This document shows positions 13,111-28,300 of a DNA stretch of 64,000 nucleotides, one piece after another. The notes under the pieces were generated by a model. It had not been told where the DNA came from. It made no database searches and worked only from the letters and a program-made list of their open reading frames with translations. Made by a program: the position numbers and the translations under genes. The stretch covers positions 78,238,981-78,302,980 of the forward strand of contig OX344762.1 in assembly GCA_947034895.1 (NCBI GenBank). The letters are read 5' to 3'. This DNA comes from Rhytidiadelphus loreus (taxonomy: Eukaryota > Streptophyta > Bryopsida > Hypnales > Hylocomiaceae). How positions within the stretch are numbered: the first letter of the stretch is position 1; the number at the start of each line of letters is the position of its first letter.

Positions 13111-13114
13111 TCCC

Positions 13115-13699
13115 GGGGAGGACACTCCCCACGTTTTAGCAACCCACATGCGGCAAAAAAGTAATACATGTAATACATCGTTAAATTTAATTTTTTTTTC
13201 AAAAAAAAAATTATGGATAGATTTTACTAATTTAAAAGTTTATGTTTTGAATTATTGGTATTTTTTATGCTAAAATTAATTATTTATAAATTTTTTAAGA
13301 AAAAAGATACATTGTAAAGCTGAAAATAACTTTCACACCTGTATATTATATAAGAAAAAAAAATTTGAAAAATGATTTTATTTTATTTTATAGAATAGAA
13401 TAGCTTTCCATTGAAAGTTTACTTTGGTTGAATATTGATGCAATAGTCATCACTTCATGTGAGCTCTATAAATATTTTGGTTGGAAAATTTGCCATTTTA
13501 GTTCATTTTTCAACCCTTTCTAGACAATATATCTTATGTTATTTGGATTTGAAATTTTTGTCAATAGAAACCTTTAGTCATTGTTAAACAAAGCTCAAAA
13601 TTTTAGAATGAAATTATAGTTTATTCAAAAGTAAATAGGAGGTCAAAAAATCACTCTACCACACGTGGGTACTCCAAATGTAGTGAAAGTGTCCTCCCC
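13115..13699 (+). mobile_element. MITE family B copy 1 (~585 bp)
   Basis: The terminal inverted repeats are GGGGAGGACACT at the left and AGTGTCCTCCCC at the right. The second copy, 40967-41531, is the same element inverted: both contain 'ATCACTCTACCACACGTGGGTA' or its complement near one end and the GTATTACTT/AAGTAATAC motif near the other. It has no coding capacity. Flanks do not show an unambiguous target duplication. Confidence 0.75.
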
Positions 13700-15315
13700 T
13701 AGATTTTGATGACACTCTCACCCCAAATTCAATCAACATTGACCAAAAACCGATACAAAAACTCTCATTCAAACCTTGAAAATGCACAACAACTCAATCA
13801 CCCTCCAAATGTATTTGATCCCAGTCATCTAAAACCTTAGCAAAACTCAATTCTTCCAATCACATGTGTCCCATATGAAATCAAAACTCCTACCAACCAA
13901 CTGAAACTCAAGGCCACCCTCAAAGAACATTCTATTGGAAACGAAAACATGCAAAAACAAATCACACGAAACAAAACCCTAACAAAACCTAAAAAAATTC
14001 ACCCATTGTAAATTAGACGATGACTTTTAAAATGCCATAACCACTTGTGACTTCGTTCAACCCATTACCTGCTTGCTATAAGGTAAACCAGCCCATTACT
14101 GTTAGTTTTCCAATTCAGTTAGTAGACCAGCCCAATTCTGTCACCTAACTTTGTCCAAAGAACATCTAAATCTGTCTAGAAAACATCCAAATCCGCATTC
14201 TTCTTATGACAAAAACGTTCTATAATAAAATATGATTTTTTATGACAACAAGGGATAATGTGTCACTCCATTAATGGTGAGTATTTTGTACTTGACTTGG
14301 GCGGTTATGGGTTCATTAGGGAACGTTTATTACTATAGTCTATTGGCGGTTTTGTAATTTCAGACTGATTACTTCAAAAATTCACAGAAATTATAGTTTT
14401 AATTGAAAAATTATAATTCTACTTGGGTTTGATTTGTGAAACAAGCGCACACCTCTAAAAAATATGCGTCCCAATTGGAATTGGCCCCAAGATATTCAGA
14501 TTGCAAATCATGGGGGTGATAGGTAGTTCTACCTTATTAGTAGTTGTTGCAAAGGGGTACTCTATACTTATTGTAAATTCCTAGACAACATATAGGCGTG
14601 GAAAATATGAAATACAACCCCTTCTTGTAGGCACAAATTTTGCATTGTTATTGCAATTTTTTATATAAATTATTAAATTTTTCCCGTACCTTTGCTATCA
14701 AGATTAAAGTTTGGTGTTTTCCAAATTCACTGATGTTCATTGCTAGAATGCAAGAATACAAGAAATCATAGGCTAGTTTTGGTTAAGACCTCTTAAAAGG
14801 GTTTAATTAATTTCACTCTTTAAGATTCAAAGAAGGATTATTCCAATTTCCAAGGGGGAATGGTTTAGGTTGTTAATAATGTTATGTAACCTGATCATCC
14901 TTGAAAAGGTAATGCAATGTTATTATTAGATACGACACAATTGCAAGAGCACCATAGAATTTTCACAAAGTAACATGCCAATCAAGCCTAGAAAATATTA
15001 AAGTCACAAACAATATTAAAGTCATATCCTATTAATATCAAATGGAATTTCAATCTTAACAAAGTGATATTCATAATCTTTGTATTTTACAGGAGTTGTA
15101 CGTACTTTGGAAGGTTTTCCTCATTGTTGTGCCATAGTAGCAAATGGCATGCATAGGTTTGCAAGTTCATTGACACTGTCTGAATTATTTAACATTCACC
15201 CCTTTCACGGCATTGCAAGTTGATGCAAGAATTATTTACACAATACAACAACTCAAGACTAGCTTGCATGGAGCTCAAAAGTATCACTCATTGCATAAGA
15301 TGAGATCTAGAGGGC
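13700..15315. other. Intergenic DNA, 3' of the peroxidase gene
   Basis: Nothing is supported here beyond AT-rich spacer. No reading frame, RNA gene or repeat was recognised. Confidence 0.4.
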
Positions 15316-15563
15316 TGGAGGGCCGTTTCAGACATGTTCCTAGCTCCATTTCCTCAGGCCTCATCAAACTCTGATGTCAAAAAATAAATAAAAAATAAAA
15401 AATAAAATTCAAGATTCTTAAAATGAAAAACAAAGTTTAATTTTTAATTTTATTTTAAAAAAAGAAGTGATGTGGTAGTTGCTGTATCACATTAGTACAA
15501 CTCGCGAACTACAGTTTTGGCCACTTTCGGCTAGTTCTCAGATTGGAAACTCACAGCCCTCCA
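15316..15563. mobile_element. MITE family C copy 1 (~250 bp)
   Basis: The ends TGGAGGGCCGTTTCA and CTCACAGCCCTCCA are imperfect inverted repeats. The copies at 19514-19792 and 44515-44765 share the GGAGGGCTGT-type ends, an A/T-rich centre and a 'TTCTCAGA..GGAAACT'-like subterminal stretch. It is non-coding. It lies about 200 bp beyond the stop codon of the peroxidase gene. Confidence 0.6.
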
Positions 15564-15760
15564 AAGTAGGAAAAATCCATCTACTGTCAAATATTGCAAC
15601 TTCCATTACAAATTGATGCAATTATTATTTACATCACACAACAACTCAAGACCAACTTGCATAGTCAATAGCTAAATTCAAAATCACACATTTCTTATCA
15701 GCTAGCTGTACTTAGGTAGTATAAAAATGTAAATTCTCAAAGTTTCCTAATTTTTTTTTA

Positions 15761-18308
<2,548 letters not shown>

Positions 18309-18394
18309 GGCAGTTTTCCGAACTGGAGATGTGAGTCTTGGACTAGCTATCTGATGGCAAGCTTGCAGGCTTGAACCTTTTCAAAGAATTGAAG

Positions 18395-18398
18395 CCTG
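18395..18398 (-). other. Possible 3' splice site in the peroxidase leader
   Basis: On the minus strand, TTTATTTTGCAG precedes GCTTCAATTC, a good acceptor about 90 nt upstream of the first ATG. With a TATA box near 18970 this suggests an intron in the 5' leader. The donor was not identified. Confidence 0.3.
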
Positions 18399-18968
18399 CA
18401 AAATAAATACCAAGTCATTCAAAGCACTTTGATACCGCAGTACTAATACGGTACACTAGCACAAACAAAATACATAGAACCATGTTGCAATGTGCGTTCG
18501 AGGGGCGCAAACACAATTCACCTTTTGTCTCTAGAGGAATTCTAGGCAGATCCAAAAGGTCAGAAGCATTGGTTCAAATTTACAATTTCAAGCAGGCTAG
18601 CTGCAAAGGGATTCTGGACAGATCAACGTACGAGGTCAGATTAAGCATCCATGGACTCAACATTGGTCATGCATACTGACATGTCTTCAAAAGTTGCCAT
18701 GCATTTCCCCTCGGACAAAATGAAGACATTCAAGACAATAAAAGACATTTGCTGAATGCAGGTATTAAGAAAGGAATTGATGAAAGGGCCTGCCTGTGAT
18801 GGTATTCGGCGTTGCAAAGCACAAGCGGCTGGGTTGAGGATGAATATGCGGAGGTGAAGAGCGAAATTTGAGTTTCAACTCAGTATCATATCTCTGAAGG
18901 AGGTCACTGATCCACCATACATGCGCTTGAAACTTACAATTGATTTAGATGCATTCCTTGAGGGTCAC

Positions 18969-18976
18969 TATTTATA
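18969..18976 (-). promoter_or_regulatory. TATA box of the peroxidase gene
   Basis: TATAAATA on the minus strand matches the plant TATA consensus, set in a less AT-rich stretch. Transcription would start about 30 bp further on, near 18940, giving a leader of about 600 nt before any splicing. Confidence 0.5.
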
Positions 18977-18979
18977 CTT

Positions 18980-19513
18980 TACTCCAGGCGGACTTACGTG
19001 CACTGAAATGCTGAGTAAGGTTTGAGACCAATAGCATGTTCGGCCAAGTTTAAAAGCTTTGACTTTGGGAGGTTGACTTTGACTAGAAAGACGTATTTGT
19101 CAAAAGGAAGTGTCCCTATTCGGACACAACATTAATTTTTGAAGCATTTGGCAACGTTGACCTCTACTAGCTACGTAGTGCAGGATCATGCATTATTAGA
19201 GAAAAATTGAACTCTCTAGATGTACAGTTGGGTGTCATAAGCAAAGCTATTTCAAGAGTCATGCAAGCTCTAGTACTCGAAGTACATGAAAACATGTTCT
19301 TGTCTTGTGTGAACCCATTTCAAGCAGTGTTTTTTTTTTTTCATTTTCCATGAAATGGCAAAGTGGTGATATTAAATGTTACGGTGGTGCTTCAAGTTTC
19401 AACATTCATCCATGTATTGGATATAAAATGTGATACTACATATCTATAATTCTATTTTCATTCACAATGTGGCGATTTCATCCAAGATCTTCATTAGATG
19501 AGATTTGCCTATC
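18980..19513. other. Upstream region of the peroxidase gene
   Basis: This is probable promoter DNA. It holds several TTGAC/GTCAA W-box-like cores (for example around 19064-19085 and 19150-19160), which are WRKY-factor sites in plant promoters. These cores are short and may be chance. Confidence 0.3.
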
Positions 19514-19628
19514 GGGAAGGGCCGCGAGTTCCCAAGAAGAAAACTGGACGAAACTGACAAAACTGGATGAAAGTCGCCGTTCGCAGGGCCTGCTGACCTG
19601 GCCGAGCGACTGCCAAGTCGACATTTTC

Positions 19629-19659
<31 letters not shown>

Positions 19660-19792
19660 AACTTTGTTTTCCATTTTAAGAGATTTAAATTTTTATTTAT
19701 TTTTTTATTTTTTGAAAAAAAAAAGAACTGTTAGCCGCGTTCGACGGGGCTCGGGGGAACGGAGCTGGGAACAGCGTGAAACGGCCCTCCAA
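19514..19792. mobile_element. MITE family C copy 2, with poly-A tract
   Basis: The ends GGGAAGGGCCGCGAGTTCCC and GAAACGGCCCTCCAA match family C. The centre holds a run of about 29 A residues (19629-19657). This copy is GC-richer at the ends than the others. Confidence 0.55.
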
Positions 19793-20165
19793 CCCCCCCA
19801 AATCACATCTAATGCTTGAACTTGAAGTGTTTTTGGCAATTTCATCCAAAATTTTACTAAAAAATTCCTATGGTTTGGTGCTAGCCTAAATTTTTTGGTG
19901 CTTTTGAGCACCAAATCGCCAGAAAAAAAAACACTGATTTCAAGAACTATACAAGCCATGCTCAAAGTACATGAAAACATGTCCAAGTCTTGTGTAAACC
20001 CATGGAACGGAAAAGGTAAGCAAACATATTGTACAACAATATATTCTAGTGTTTTATTTTGCACATGTTGAAAGAGGATACCTTCTTTATCTTTATTTCT
20101 CTTAATTTTTTTCTCGATTTTTAATTCTTTGGCTACTAGTATCATACACAGGGAGAATGGCAAGA

Positions 20166-20282
20166 CGTTACTCGAGGGTATTATATTTCCACATGAAGCT
20201 TTACCCCTCTAAAAATTTCTTAAAACAAATTTTTTTGGGGGGTAAAGCTTGATGTGGAAATATAGTACCCGGGGGTGACGCC
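20166..20282. mobile_element. Small foldback element, arms ~50 bp
   Basis: The left arm (20166-20217) contains TATATTTCCACAT and AAGCTTTACCCC. The right arm (20233-20282) is its inverted complement, GGGGTAAAGCTT and ATGTGGAAATATA. Only about 15 nt lie between the arms. It could be a foldback MITE or give a stem-loop transcript. Confidence 0.6.
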
Positions 20283-23200
20283 CTACTAGTTTTCCTCTGA
20301 TGTTTGCAAAGCCAAGTGCAGAAGTATTGTCCCATTTCTTTGATTAAAAAGACTTATATTGTCCTATCTTTGATCTTTGAATAAAAACACACACCAAATG
20401 ACATAATCCACCTCTCTTAAAATATCAATACCTATGAACCCAAGCCTTTGATACTCATGGCATACCCTAGTACCAAAGTAGTCCAATGGTTTTCAAACAC
20501 CTACCATAATTACCACAATCATCACATCCCAACCAAAAGTGAGTAGCATTGGGGGAACAATATCAGAAGGACAAAATCAATTAACTATAATCTTAGGGTC
20601 CTCTAGCTAGAGAGCTTCTTAGCAGCCCTCTAGAGAGTCCATTTTTTTCTCTACTGATTCTATTTCATTAAATTGGTACGTTTGCAATGCCAAATTGTGA
20701 CATATATATACATAACTGTATGCAATCTCAGTACTGGACAGGTAAGGATTTTTCAAAATGTACTTTGTGAAAAGTGTCAAAGTAATTGGAATACTTGCTA
20801 TTGAACAAACTTCACGTTTAGTGCAGGAGGGTTCTCACAGAGCTGGCGATTGAAGTGTGAGAGCAGCAGCACCTCAAACAGAGGAAACTGTGCAAATGTA
20901 CGAGACAAGTTGCGACGTACATGAAGGCAATAATTTCTATGAAGTTGAACGTCAATTTCGACGACGTCAATTGGCGTCATCCACAACTTTAAGACAATTG
21001 TAATTCTGTACCTAAGTATCCGAATTTGTAGAGCTTTTTGAAAATTTAACCTTGCTAGAGGGAGCCTGAACTTGCAATAACCTGTACCTTAAGTTGAACG
21101 TGTTGCAGACTCCCTCTAGCAAATATGTCAATCTCAAAGGACCGTCGGATCTATTCTAGAAGAGTACGTGATCTACCTGCTACATGCACTGCATGCATAT
21201 CGTTCTAGATCAGGACATTTCGATCTATACAATATTACCTTCATTACTTTGTTGATGCTGGCCATTTCTTCATTGTATATAAGGAACGAAATTGTTAAAT
21301 TGGCGATACTTCATGCCCCAAAAATTGGCGATATATATCTTCACGCACTAAGGTCTCATTTCAGGCTACAAACTCGGACAGGTACATAGATTTTGGTTTC
21401 AGGCCGTGCAGACTGAACCGCGCCAAAGGAATGGAATATCGCCAATATCGTCGTTAAATTGACGTAAGGTTTAAGTACATGGTTGCTGATAGTGGCACAT
21501 TTAGATTCCCAGCGATGGACTTGAGGCATGACTTTTGAAACTACTGAGTGACATCTTGTGCTAAAGTAACCCACCGACTTATTAGAAAATTCTGCTATGC
21601 ACTGAAGTTTGAGCAGATTCATCAAACTACTAACAATTCAACAGGATTAATATTATGCATTTCTAAGCCCACTCTGATGGATATCCCGATTTCATGCGAA
21701 GCCTGAGAGTAAATATGTGGAAGCTTTTCATGCTGAAAGTTACTGTAGGATTGTAGGAATTATGGTTCTATCCAGAGTATTATTTAAGACAATGCATTTC
21801 GACACCGGCCGATCTTTGGACTAGAATTATGTATTCACTACGACATTGTCATTCACTATATATTACAGTGTTAGCAGTTGTTGATAGCAATTCATCTTCT
21901 CTTCTACTCATTTCAGTCGTCGAAACAGACCTAAGCTAGTATAATATTTTTCAGGAAATCAGCGTTCAGTACGTACAACGATGATCGCCGACGACTGATT
22001 GTGGAAAATATGGTAAGGCCAATCAATGCGGCACTGCTTCAACTGTTTGTCAATTCATTATACTAACTTAACAGGTGCTTGGGTACTGATAGTACTGGTT
22101 GTAAATGCAAGCTCCTTTTCCAATAATTTGCAGACAAATTGGCAATGGATGTGCAACGGTTTGCTGTTGTTCTGTCACGGTTAGAACTGCAATTGACCAG
22201 AACTGAACGTACCACAGCAAGCACACAAGCTTGGCACTCGTGAAGGACTTTTTGGTACCCATTTAAAAAGTTAGTGTCTGGACCAGCGCTTTTAAATTCA
22301 TTTTCACTTGATCGCCTTAAAAGGCGAACTGATTTGTACTGTCGAAGTGCAATTGGCGACGTGCTTGCTTCCGTGGGTTCCTTTTACTGGCGACATTTTT
22401 ACTTTCAATGGAGAAAGTTCTGGCGAATTCAAAAAAAATTCAGAGTTCTTCCAATGGCAACATGTTACTTTTTGGGGTAGTGCAGGAAAAGGCAACACAG
22501 CAAAACACAACACAACAATTATAGCATGATTGGCGAACTTTCTGAGCACAGTACAAGTAAAAATAGAAGATTACATGTGGAAAAAGATTACAATAAAATA
22601 CAAATAGATTGCAGGGTGCGTGGTTGTAAGAAATATCAAACGATTTTGGTAGCATTTTGTCAAAACTATAGTTTTATGCGCTCAATATTATGAGTACTAT
22701 GAAATAGAAAAATCTCAACCATTGATATGAAAAATCGACGGCTAATAGTACTTTTGACTACTTGTAAGTACTAAAAAGGTACTATTTGAACAAAAAGATA
22801 GTTTGTCACAACTAGGTATAAATTAATAATAATTAGAAAATCATGAACAAAAAAACAATTAAAAATTGAACATTTGTAAAGACTTTATAGTGATTGCATT
22901 TCATCCAAATAATAGAAGTTGAAACCACCTTGAATGTTCGGAATGCTATGCGCAACAGACCCTATTTGCACGTATGTAGAGGACAAAAATAGTTTTTTTT
23001 TAAATTTTCTTTGGTAGGCACATGACAATCAAGTGTAGAAAAATCCCACACAAATTTTAGGTGTTAATTATAATTTTTGGATACTCCATAGTACTAAAGA
23101 ACCCTAAAATGCAAAGTGTGACAAATTAGCTATATTGAATTTCAATTATAGAATTTTTTTTTCAATTTTTTTGAAAAATAAGGAATCTCATGACTTCCAA

Positions 23201-23600
23201 GTTAACTATTTTCAATAAAAATTTCAAATACGTCAGCTTCATTTTCCAAAAATTATAGTTGATGGCAACTTTGTCATTCCAATTGTAATGAAAAATAATA
23301 CTGATCTTGCAATCACCCTACACTCAACTTATCTCTCACTAAACAATCATTCAACTTGTTTCTCACTTATCTACTCATACTCACATATAGAGAGTTTGGG
23401 GCCCAAACATGGTGAGTTTGCATAACTAGAAAATGAACACTCTTGCAAACTAATGAAAAAAAAGACAAAATAAACCATTTTACATAACACATTAGACTTG
23501 CACACAAACAAACACTCTCCGACGCCTCAATAAGAATGTGATCACGAAACTAAAACAAATAATCAAACACACATGTAAAGAAAATACCAACCACCATATT
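20283..23600. other. Intergenic DNA with gene-like composition at 20.8-22.6 kb, no gene called
   Basis: Two stretches, 20800-21620 and 22270-22520, are less AT-rich than the surroundings, and the words GGCGA and TTGGCGA recur. Short frames (60-90 codons) exist on both strands at 20798-20986, 21356-21625 and 22304-22549, but none shows a recognisable domain or a consistent exon structure. They could be remnants of genes or of a transposon. Confidence 0.3.
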
Positions 23601-24173
23601 CTGATAAACGCATATTGTGGGCGTTTAATTACCCACCCTTGGTAACTGAATGGACACAATTAGGTTCTAGAGTTTGATACAATTTCTATCCTAAGTGGAT
23701 GACTAAGCGTAGGTCCATTGTGCCTTCCAAGCAATGGATCTTTTTCTAACGTCCTAATTTTTGCAGGTGACAACGGAGTTGCCCCAATGGCGAGGAGGTG
23801 GCCCGGACGACTGCCCTTTATCAGTCACCAATGCAGACCACCACCTAATCTATTTAGTGTAAGTGGAAGGAGGGTCCAAAGGCCCTTCTATCTATCACGG
23901 GGGGTCTCCTAGGTTCCCTCCATTACTTCCTATGCGACTGATTAGGTCCTAGACTAGACTCCTAATGTGGCCGGTTAGCTTCGGGGTTAGACCCTTAAAT
24001 TAGATTCACATCTAATTGAACCTCTAAGTTTAATTAAACCTCTAACTTGAGTTGGACCCTAAACCAAATTAGCCTTCAAATTTGGACTTTGACTCTAAGC
24101 TAAGTTAAATCCTTAGATTGGATTTGAACTTCTAAGCTAAGTAGACTCTAATTTGAGATGTGGAGTTCTAAGC

Positions 24174-24490
24174 TAAACCAACTTGAATTTGGAACTTGAA
24201 TTTATACTAATCTAAACTCTAATTTGGGACTTGGATTTCTAAACTAACCTAAATTCTAATCTTGGACGTGGATCTCTCAGCTAATCTAAACTCTAAATTG
24301 GGACTTGGATTTTCTAAACTAATCTAGACTCTAATTTGGAACTTAGATTCTTAAATTAATCTAAACTCTAATCTTAGATGTGGATCTCTCAACTAATCTA
24401 AACTCTACATTGGAACTTGGATTTTCTAAACTAATCTAAACTCTAATCTTGGACGCGGATCTCTCAACTAATCTAAACTCTACTTTGAGG
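24174..24490. repeat. Minisatellite, 37-38 bp unit, ~8 copies
   Basis: The word TCTAAACTCT (or a one-base variant) recurs at 24211, 24248, 24285, 24323, 24360, 24397, 24435 and 24472. The spacing is 37, 37, 38, 37, 37, 38 and 37 bp. Two unit types, one ending GACTTGGATTTTCTAAAC and one ending GACGTGGATCTCTCAAC, mostly alternate, so there is a higher-order unit of about 75 bp. Confidence 0.85.
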
Positions 24491-25159
24491 GCTAGCGTGA
24501 CTGAAAAACACTGCTAGCTAATACCTAAGTTCACCCTCCTTGTTCCTAGTTCTAAAGTTAATTTCTAACCCAACTTTTGGGTTGTGCTAAGGCTAATCCG
24601 GATTAATTACTAATCACAAGAATTAACGTGGATTAGGAAAAATTCTAATGGTTTACCTGATGGTTGCTGGCATTCACAACGTCTCCCTCCATACCTCCGG
24701 TCGCATGCTCTTGCTCCATTGTGAATGCGTATGTGAAAATGCTTGCAGCCTCAAGATTAAAGAAGTGGTACATGGGCAGGTGTCCCAATGGTCTTTTCTA
24801 TCTCTTTATCTCTCCTTCTTTTATTTTAGCATTATTCCACCCAACTCTTAATAGAACCTTACGCTCATGACGCTAAATAGTTGAAGGGCTACCTATCCAC
24901 TTACGTCGTCATCCCTTGCGTCATCCTAATCCTCCTTCTAATGGCCGCCAAGGACTCTTGGAATTTCCTTACACCTTGGGGATTAAATCACTATTGATCA
25001 TCTTCCTCCCTTCTCCCTCTATTTAATCCCCTCTTCTTCTAATCCTTCTTCATAGTTTGTCTTATCTTGTTGGACTGAAGCGAGGTTGTGGAGTGTGTGT
25101 GCAGGTCGCGGCGCATGGAGTTTGTCACTTTCTTTTCTCCCCCTCCCTTGGTTTAACCC

Positions 25160-25680
25160 CTGAACTGAGCAAACCCCCCCTTAACCCCTAGTTGAGTGGC
25201 CCCTCCCTCGAACCCCTAGTTGAGCAACCCCCCCCACCTCTTAGACTGAGCGGACCCTCCCTACCCCCTAGACTAAGCAAACCCTTCCCCGAACCCTAGC
25301 TGAGCAGACCCCTCTCGACCCCTGGACTGAGCAGACCCTCCCCGACCTCCAAACTAAGCGGCACCCTCCTGCCCCCTTAGTTGATAGACCCCTCGATACC
25401 TGAACTGAGCGGGGCCCTCCCCCTATACCCGGCTGAGCGACCCCAACCCAACCCCTTAGCTGGCAGACCCCCCGACCTCTGACTGAGCAGACCCCTCACC
25501 GAACCTTGGCTGAGCGGCCCCCTCCCCCTATACCCGGCTTAGCAACCCCGACCCAACCCCTTAGCTGGCAGACCCCCCGACCTCTAGCTGAGCAGACCCC
25601 TTCTCGAACCTTGGCTGAGCGGCCCTTCCCGACCCTTGGACTGAGTAGACCCTCCCTGACCCCTTAACTAGGCAGACCAC
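25160..25680. repeat. C-rich minisatellite, ~27 bp unit, ~18-20 copies
   Basis: The word CTGAGC(A/G) followed by a GACCC(C)TCCC-type run recurs about every 26-28 bp (for example TGAG/TAAG at 25166, 25193, 25221, 25247, 25274 and 25301). The strand is extremely C-rich and G-poor. The frames open on the minus strand here are by-products of the repeat. Confidence 0.8.
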
Positions 25681-25919
25681 TTTTATAGATTCCTTAAGGG
25701 AACCCACCCACCCAAGCCTAAACCGGACTTTGCCTCCCTCCCTTGGCACTAGGAAGAAAGTGTTGGTTGGAACAAGATTACGGATAGACTGTCAACTTGG
25801 CTAGGCCTAGCGGGACGACCACCCTTTTCTCTACCTCTATGGTCTATCTTGAAAGCTAAACTTTGGACTTTTCCAAGAAGATCTTGGGAACTATACTTTG
25901 GAACTAAATACTAAGGGGG

Positions 25920-26105
25920 TTCAAAGCTTCGCCGTGAGGTTGGATTTAACACCAACTGTAGGACTTGGCTAACCTTGGAGGTTCAAAGCTCCGCCGTACA
26001 ACCGACTTTAACACACACTGTAGGACTAAGTGGATGACACAAGTTCAAAGCTTTGCCATCCTGGAAGGGTGGGCCCACTCATCAACGAAAGCAACCACGG
26101 TGGTT
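25920..26105. repeat. Short tandem array, ~61-62 bp unit, 3 copies
   Basis: GTTCAAAGCT, followed by (T/C)(C/T)GCC, starts at 25920, 25981 and 26043. Units 1 and 2 also share AACACxxACTGTAGGACT. An open frame crossing this region (25965-26321) is not convincing as a gene. Confidence 0.6.
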
Positions 26106-26926
26106 AAAACACACTTGGAAAATACACATGACCCACATGACTCTACAGTTAAAAGAACCTATGCACTAAAGGCCCCCCAAAGTGGCATCGCCAAGGTACG
26201 GTGGAGGGTTGCTTTAGGGTTAGTATACAATGCCAACGACTACCCAAGACTCTTCAAGCGGTACCCAAGGACACACAAAAGATACTCAAACATACACAAT
26301 GATAAGAAGAAGGACCCTTGAGGACCTTCAAAAGCTGCAAATAGAACAACAATGAAATCCAAAAGTGCTCCGAAAACACCGTAGGGTTCTTTTGGCCTAA
26401 AATGCCAAAGTTCCAAGATAACGTAAACCCATGGACCTAAAACAAGTATTGGGGGTGTTTAGGAAGGAAGAAGGGCCCCCTTTTATAGGTTCCCAAGGGC
26501 CCACTCCCCCCCTTAACTTACTACTCGTAACCTCATCTTTCCAGATTTTCATCCTTATCTTTTGAGATTTTCACCTAATTTTGGGTTTTACGTTGGTCCT
26601 AAAGTCTATTTCTTGGAGTTTAACTCCGAATCACAAACGGATTGCGCCAATGGCTTCAGAAGGCCATTTTTAGTCTACGGAGCCCCCTAACCCCTATTCC
26701 TATCATGAAAAACCTATCAAAAACTAGCACCAACTGAAACCAGTAAAACGGTAAAAACCTAACTTTTGGAGTTTACCTTTTCTAACTTGGGTAACTAGCT
26801 AGGGTTGTTGAGGAGGTCCTAGGGAGTAAGGAAAGACTCCTTGATGTCTTCATTCCAACTTCGTGCGCTCCCAAGGACGTCGGTCAATTCCACGAAGATC
26901 CTGCCGTAATTAATAATTGGGGGAAT

Positions 26927-28084
26927 GTTGATGATTCAACTGCTTCCTACTATCAGAACACTGTGAAATTTGTCAAGGCGTGTTATTAACATAAAAGATG
27001 CTAATCTAATCTTTAGTAAGATTTTACTGCAGCCTGGATAATTTATATGAATTTCTCGACGTGGCTTTGGGCGGTTGACCGCTCGGACAAAGATCCTCTG
27101 GAGATCAGAAAAAATCGAGACTTTTTGGGGAACCCTCATGGAATCCCCCAAGCCATGCGCCAAGTCTCAAGTCAGTCTTGGGCACGGGCGGTGGCGAGAT
27201 AAAAACCGACCCTTCTTGAATTATCGACAGTCAGAGAATCTTTCACACGTGAGGGAATCTTGGCGAATGGATTTCGCTGTGAACACTCTAACATGTTCCA
27301 GATCCGAGAGCACTATCCGGAGGCCATGGATTCCTCCATGTGTCTTGTCTTGGCAAAGTGACACCTACATGCTAACCATTGGGGTTCCTACTATTTCGTC
27401 GATGGAATGGGGAAACTAGAACCCATCTTTGGAGATTTATTGTAAGGTTCTCCCTAACTCTCTTGGGACCAATTTAGCCTATCATGGTTATATGCACTGG
27501 ATTTGGGTTATTTCGGGTAAATTCCCTGTAACCCTATTGTTTCTCACTACTTTATGGTTCTAACCTATATACAAGTGGGATTTTTAGGTATTCTAAGCGT
27601 AAAAGGCTATTTATGACCAAACGCTATACTAGTACGTGACATACCTATTTTGACATACTCTTTTGGGGGCTTTTTGTATAATATTATGCCTTAATTTGCA
27701 ACAAACTAAAAGAAAGAAAACTATGAGTCCCAAGTGACGAATTTGGGGCTCACACATATACAATCAACCAACCTCTGATGCATACAACTAACTCTTCCAA
27801 CCAACTAACCTCCAATGCACACAACCAACATGTGTACTAGCAAAGTACGTTTGCAACATTGTTTGATTTCTTCATTGCCCACCGTCGCGCAATCTCCATC
27901 GTGAGAACCTTCACTTTCTTCTCCCAATGTGCTACTAGAAGAGCCTCTCACGCATTTTTTACATCTTTCTTTGCCAATGTCTAAACCCGTTGACCCGCAC
28001 CACCTCTTTTGCTAAGGGATCATCCAATTGGTCATCATTGAAATCCATGGACACAAATCCACAAAGCCAAACACCATAAACCCA
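26927..28084. other. Transition from the GC-richer island to AT-rich spacer
   Basis: Positions 26930-27420 keep a balanced base composition and contain overlapping frames on both strands (27075-27419 plus, 26936-27163 minus) without recognisable domains. This may be the remainder of the putative retrotransposon. From about 27500 the DNA is ordinary spacer. Confidence 0.3.
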
Positions 28085-28300
28085 CACTATAAGAAACTTG
28101 TGTTTTAGGTGACAAGCCCAATTTTTTTAAACAAATTTTAGGTGACATCCAATACAACAATCTATGTTTTTATGTCAACAAAAACATTCAATGTAACATC
28201 AATGTTGACATAAAAACATGGGTTGTTGCATTGAATGTCACCTTAAATCCACTTAATTTTTTTTGGATTCGTCACCTAAAACATGAGTTTCTTACATTAT
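28085..28300. mobile_element. CACTA-like MITE, ~216 bp, strongly palindromic
   Basis: The left end CACTATAAGAAACTTGTG is the classic plant CACTA terminus. The inner inverted repeat TGTTTTAGGTGAC / GTCACCTAAAACA is perfect and continues to AAGAAAC / GTTTCTT. The outermost right end is diverged (ACATTA in place of ATAGTG). A central stem, TTTTTATGTCAACA / TGTTGACATAAAAA, makes most of the element self-complementary. Confidence 0.6.

Larger units (their letters stand above)
23600..26926. mobile_element. GC-richer repeat island, possible ruined retrotransposon
   Basis: The base composition changes abruptly near 23.6 kb. The island contains three separate tandem arrays, listed below, and scraps of unspliced text but no gag, protease, reverse transcriptase or integrase motif that I can see. 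Near its right edge a polypurine-like TTGGGGGAA is followed by TGTTGATG (about 26917-26934), the arrangement seen at the start of a 3' LTR, but I found no second LTR copy in the window. The element class is therefore unproven. Confidence 0.3.

Noticed and set aside
25965..26321. 118-codon plus-strand frame
   Set aside because: It runs through a 61-bp tandem repeat and has no recognised domain, so I treat it as part of the repeat island.
26917..26934. Polypurine tract followed by TG, as at a 3' LTR
   Set aside because: No second LTR copy, primer-binding site or pol motif was found, so an LTR call is not supported.
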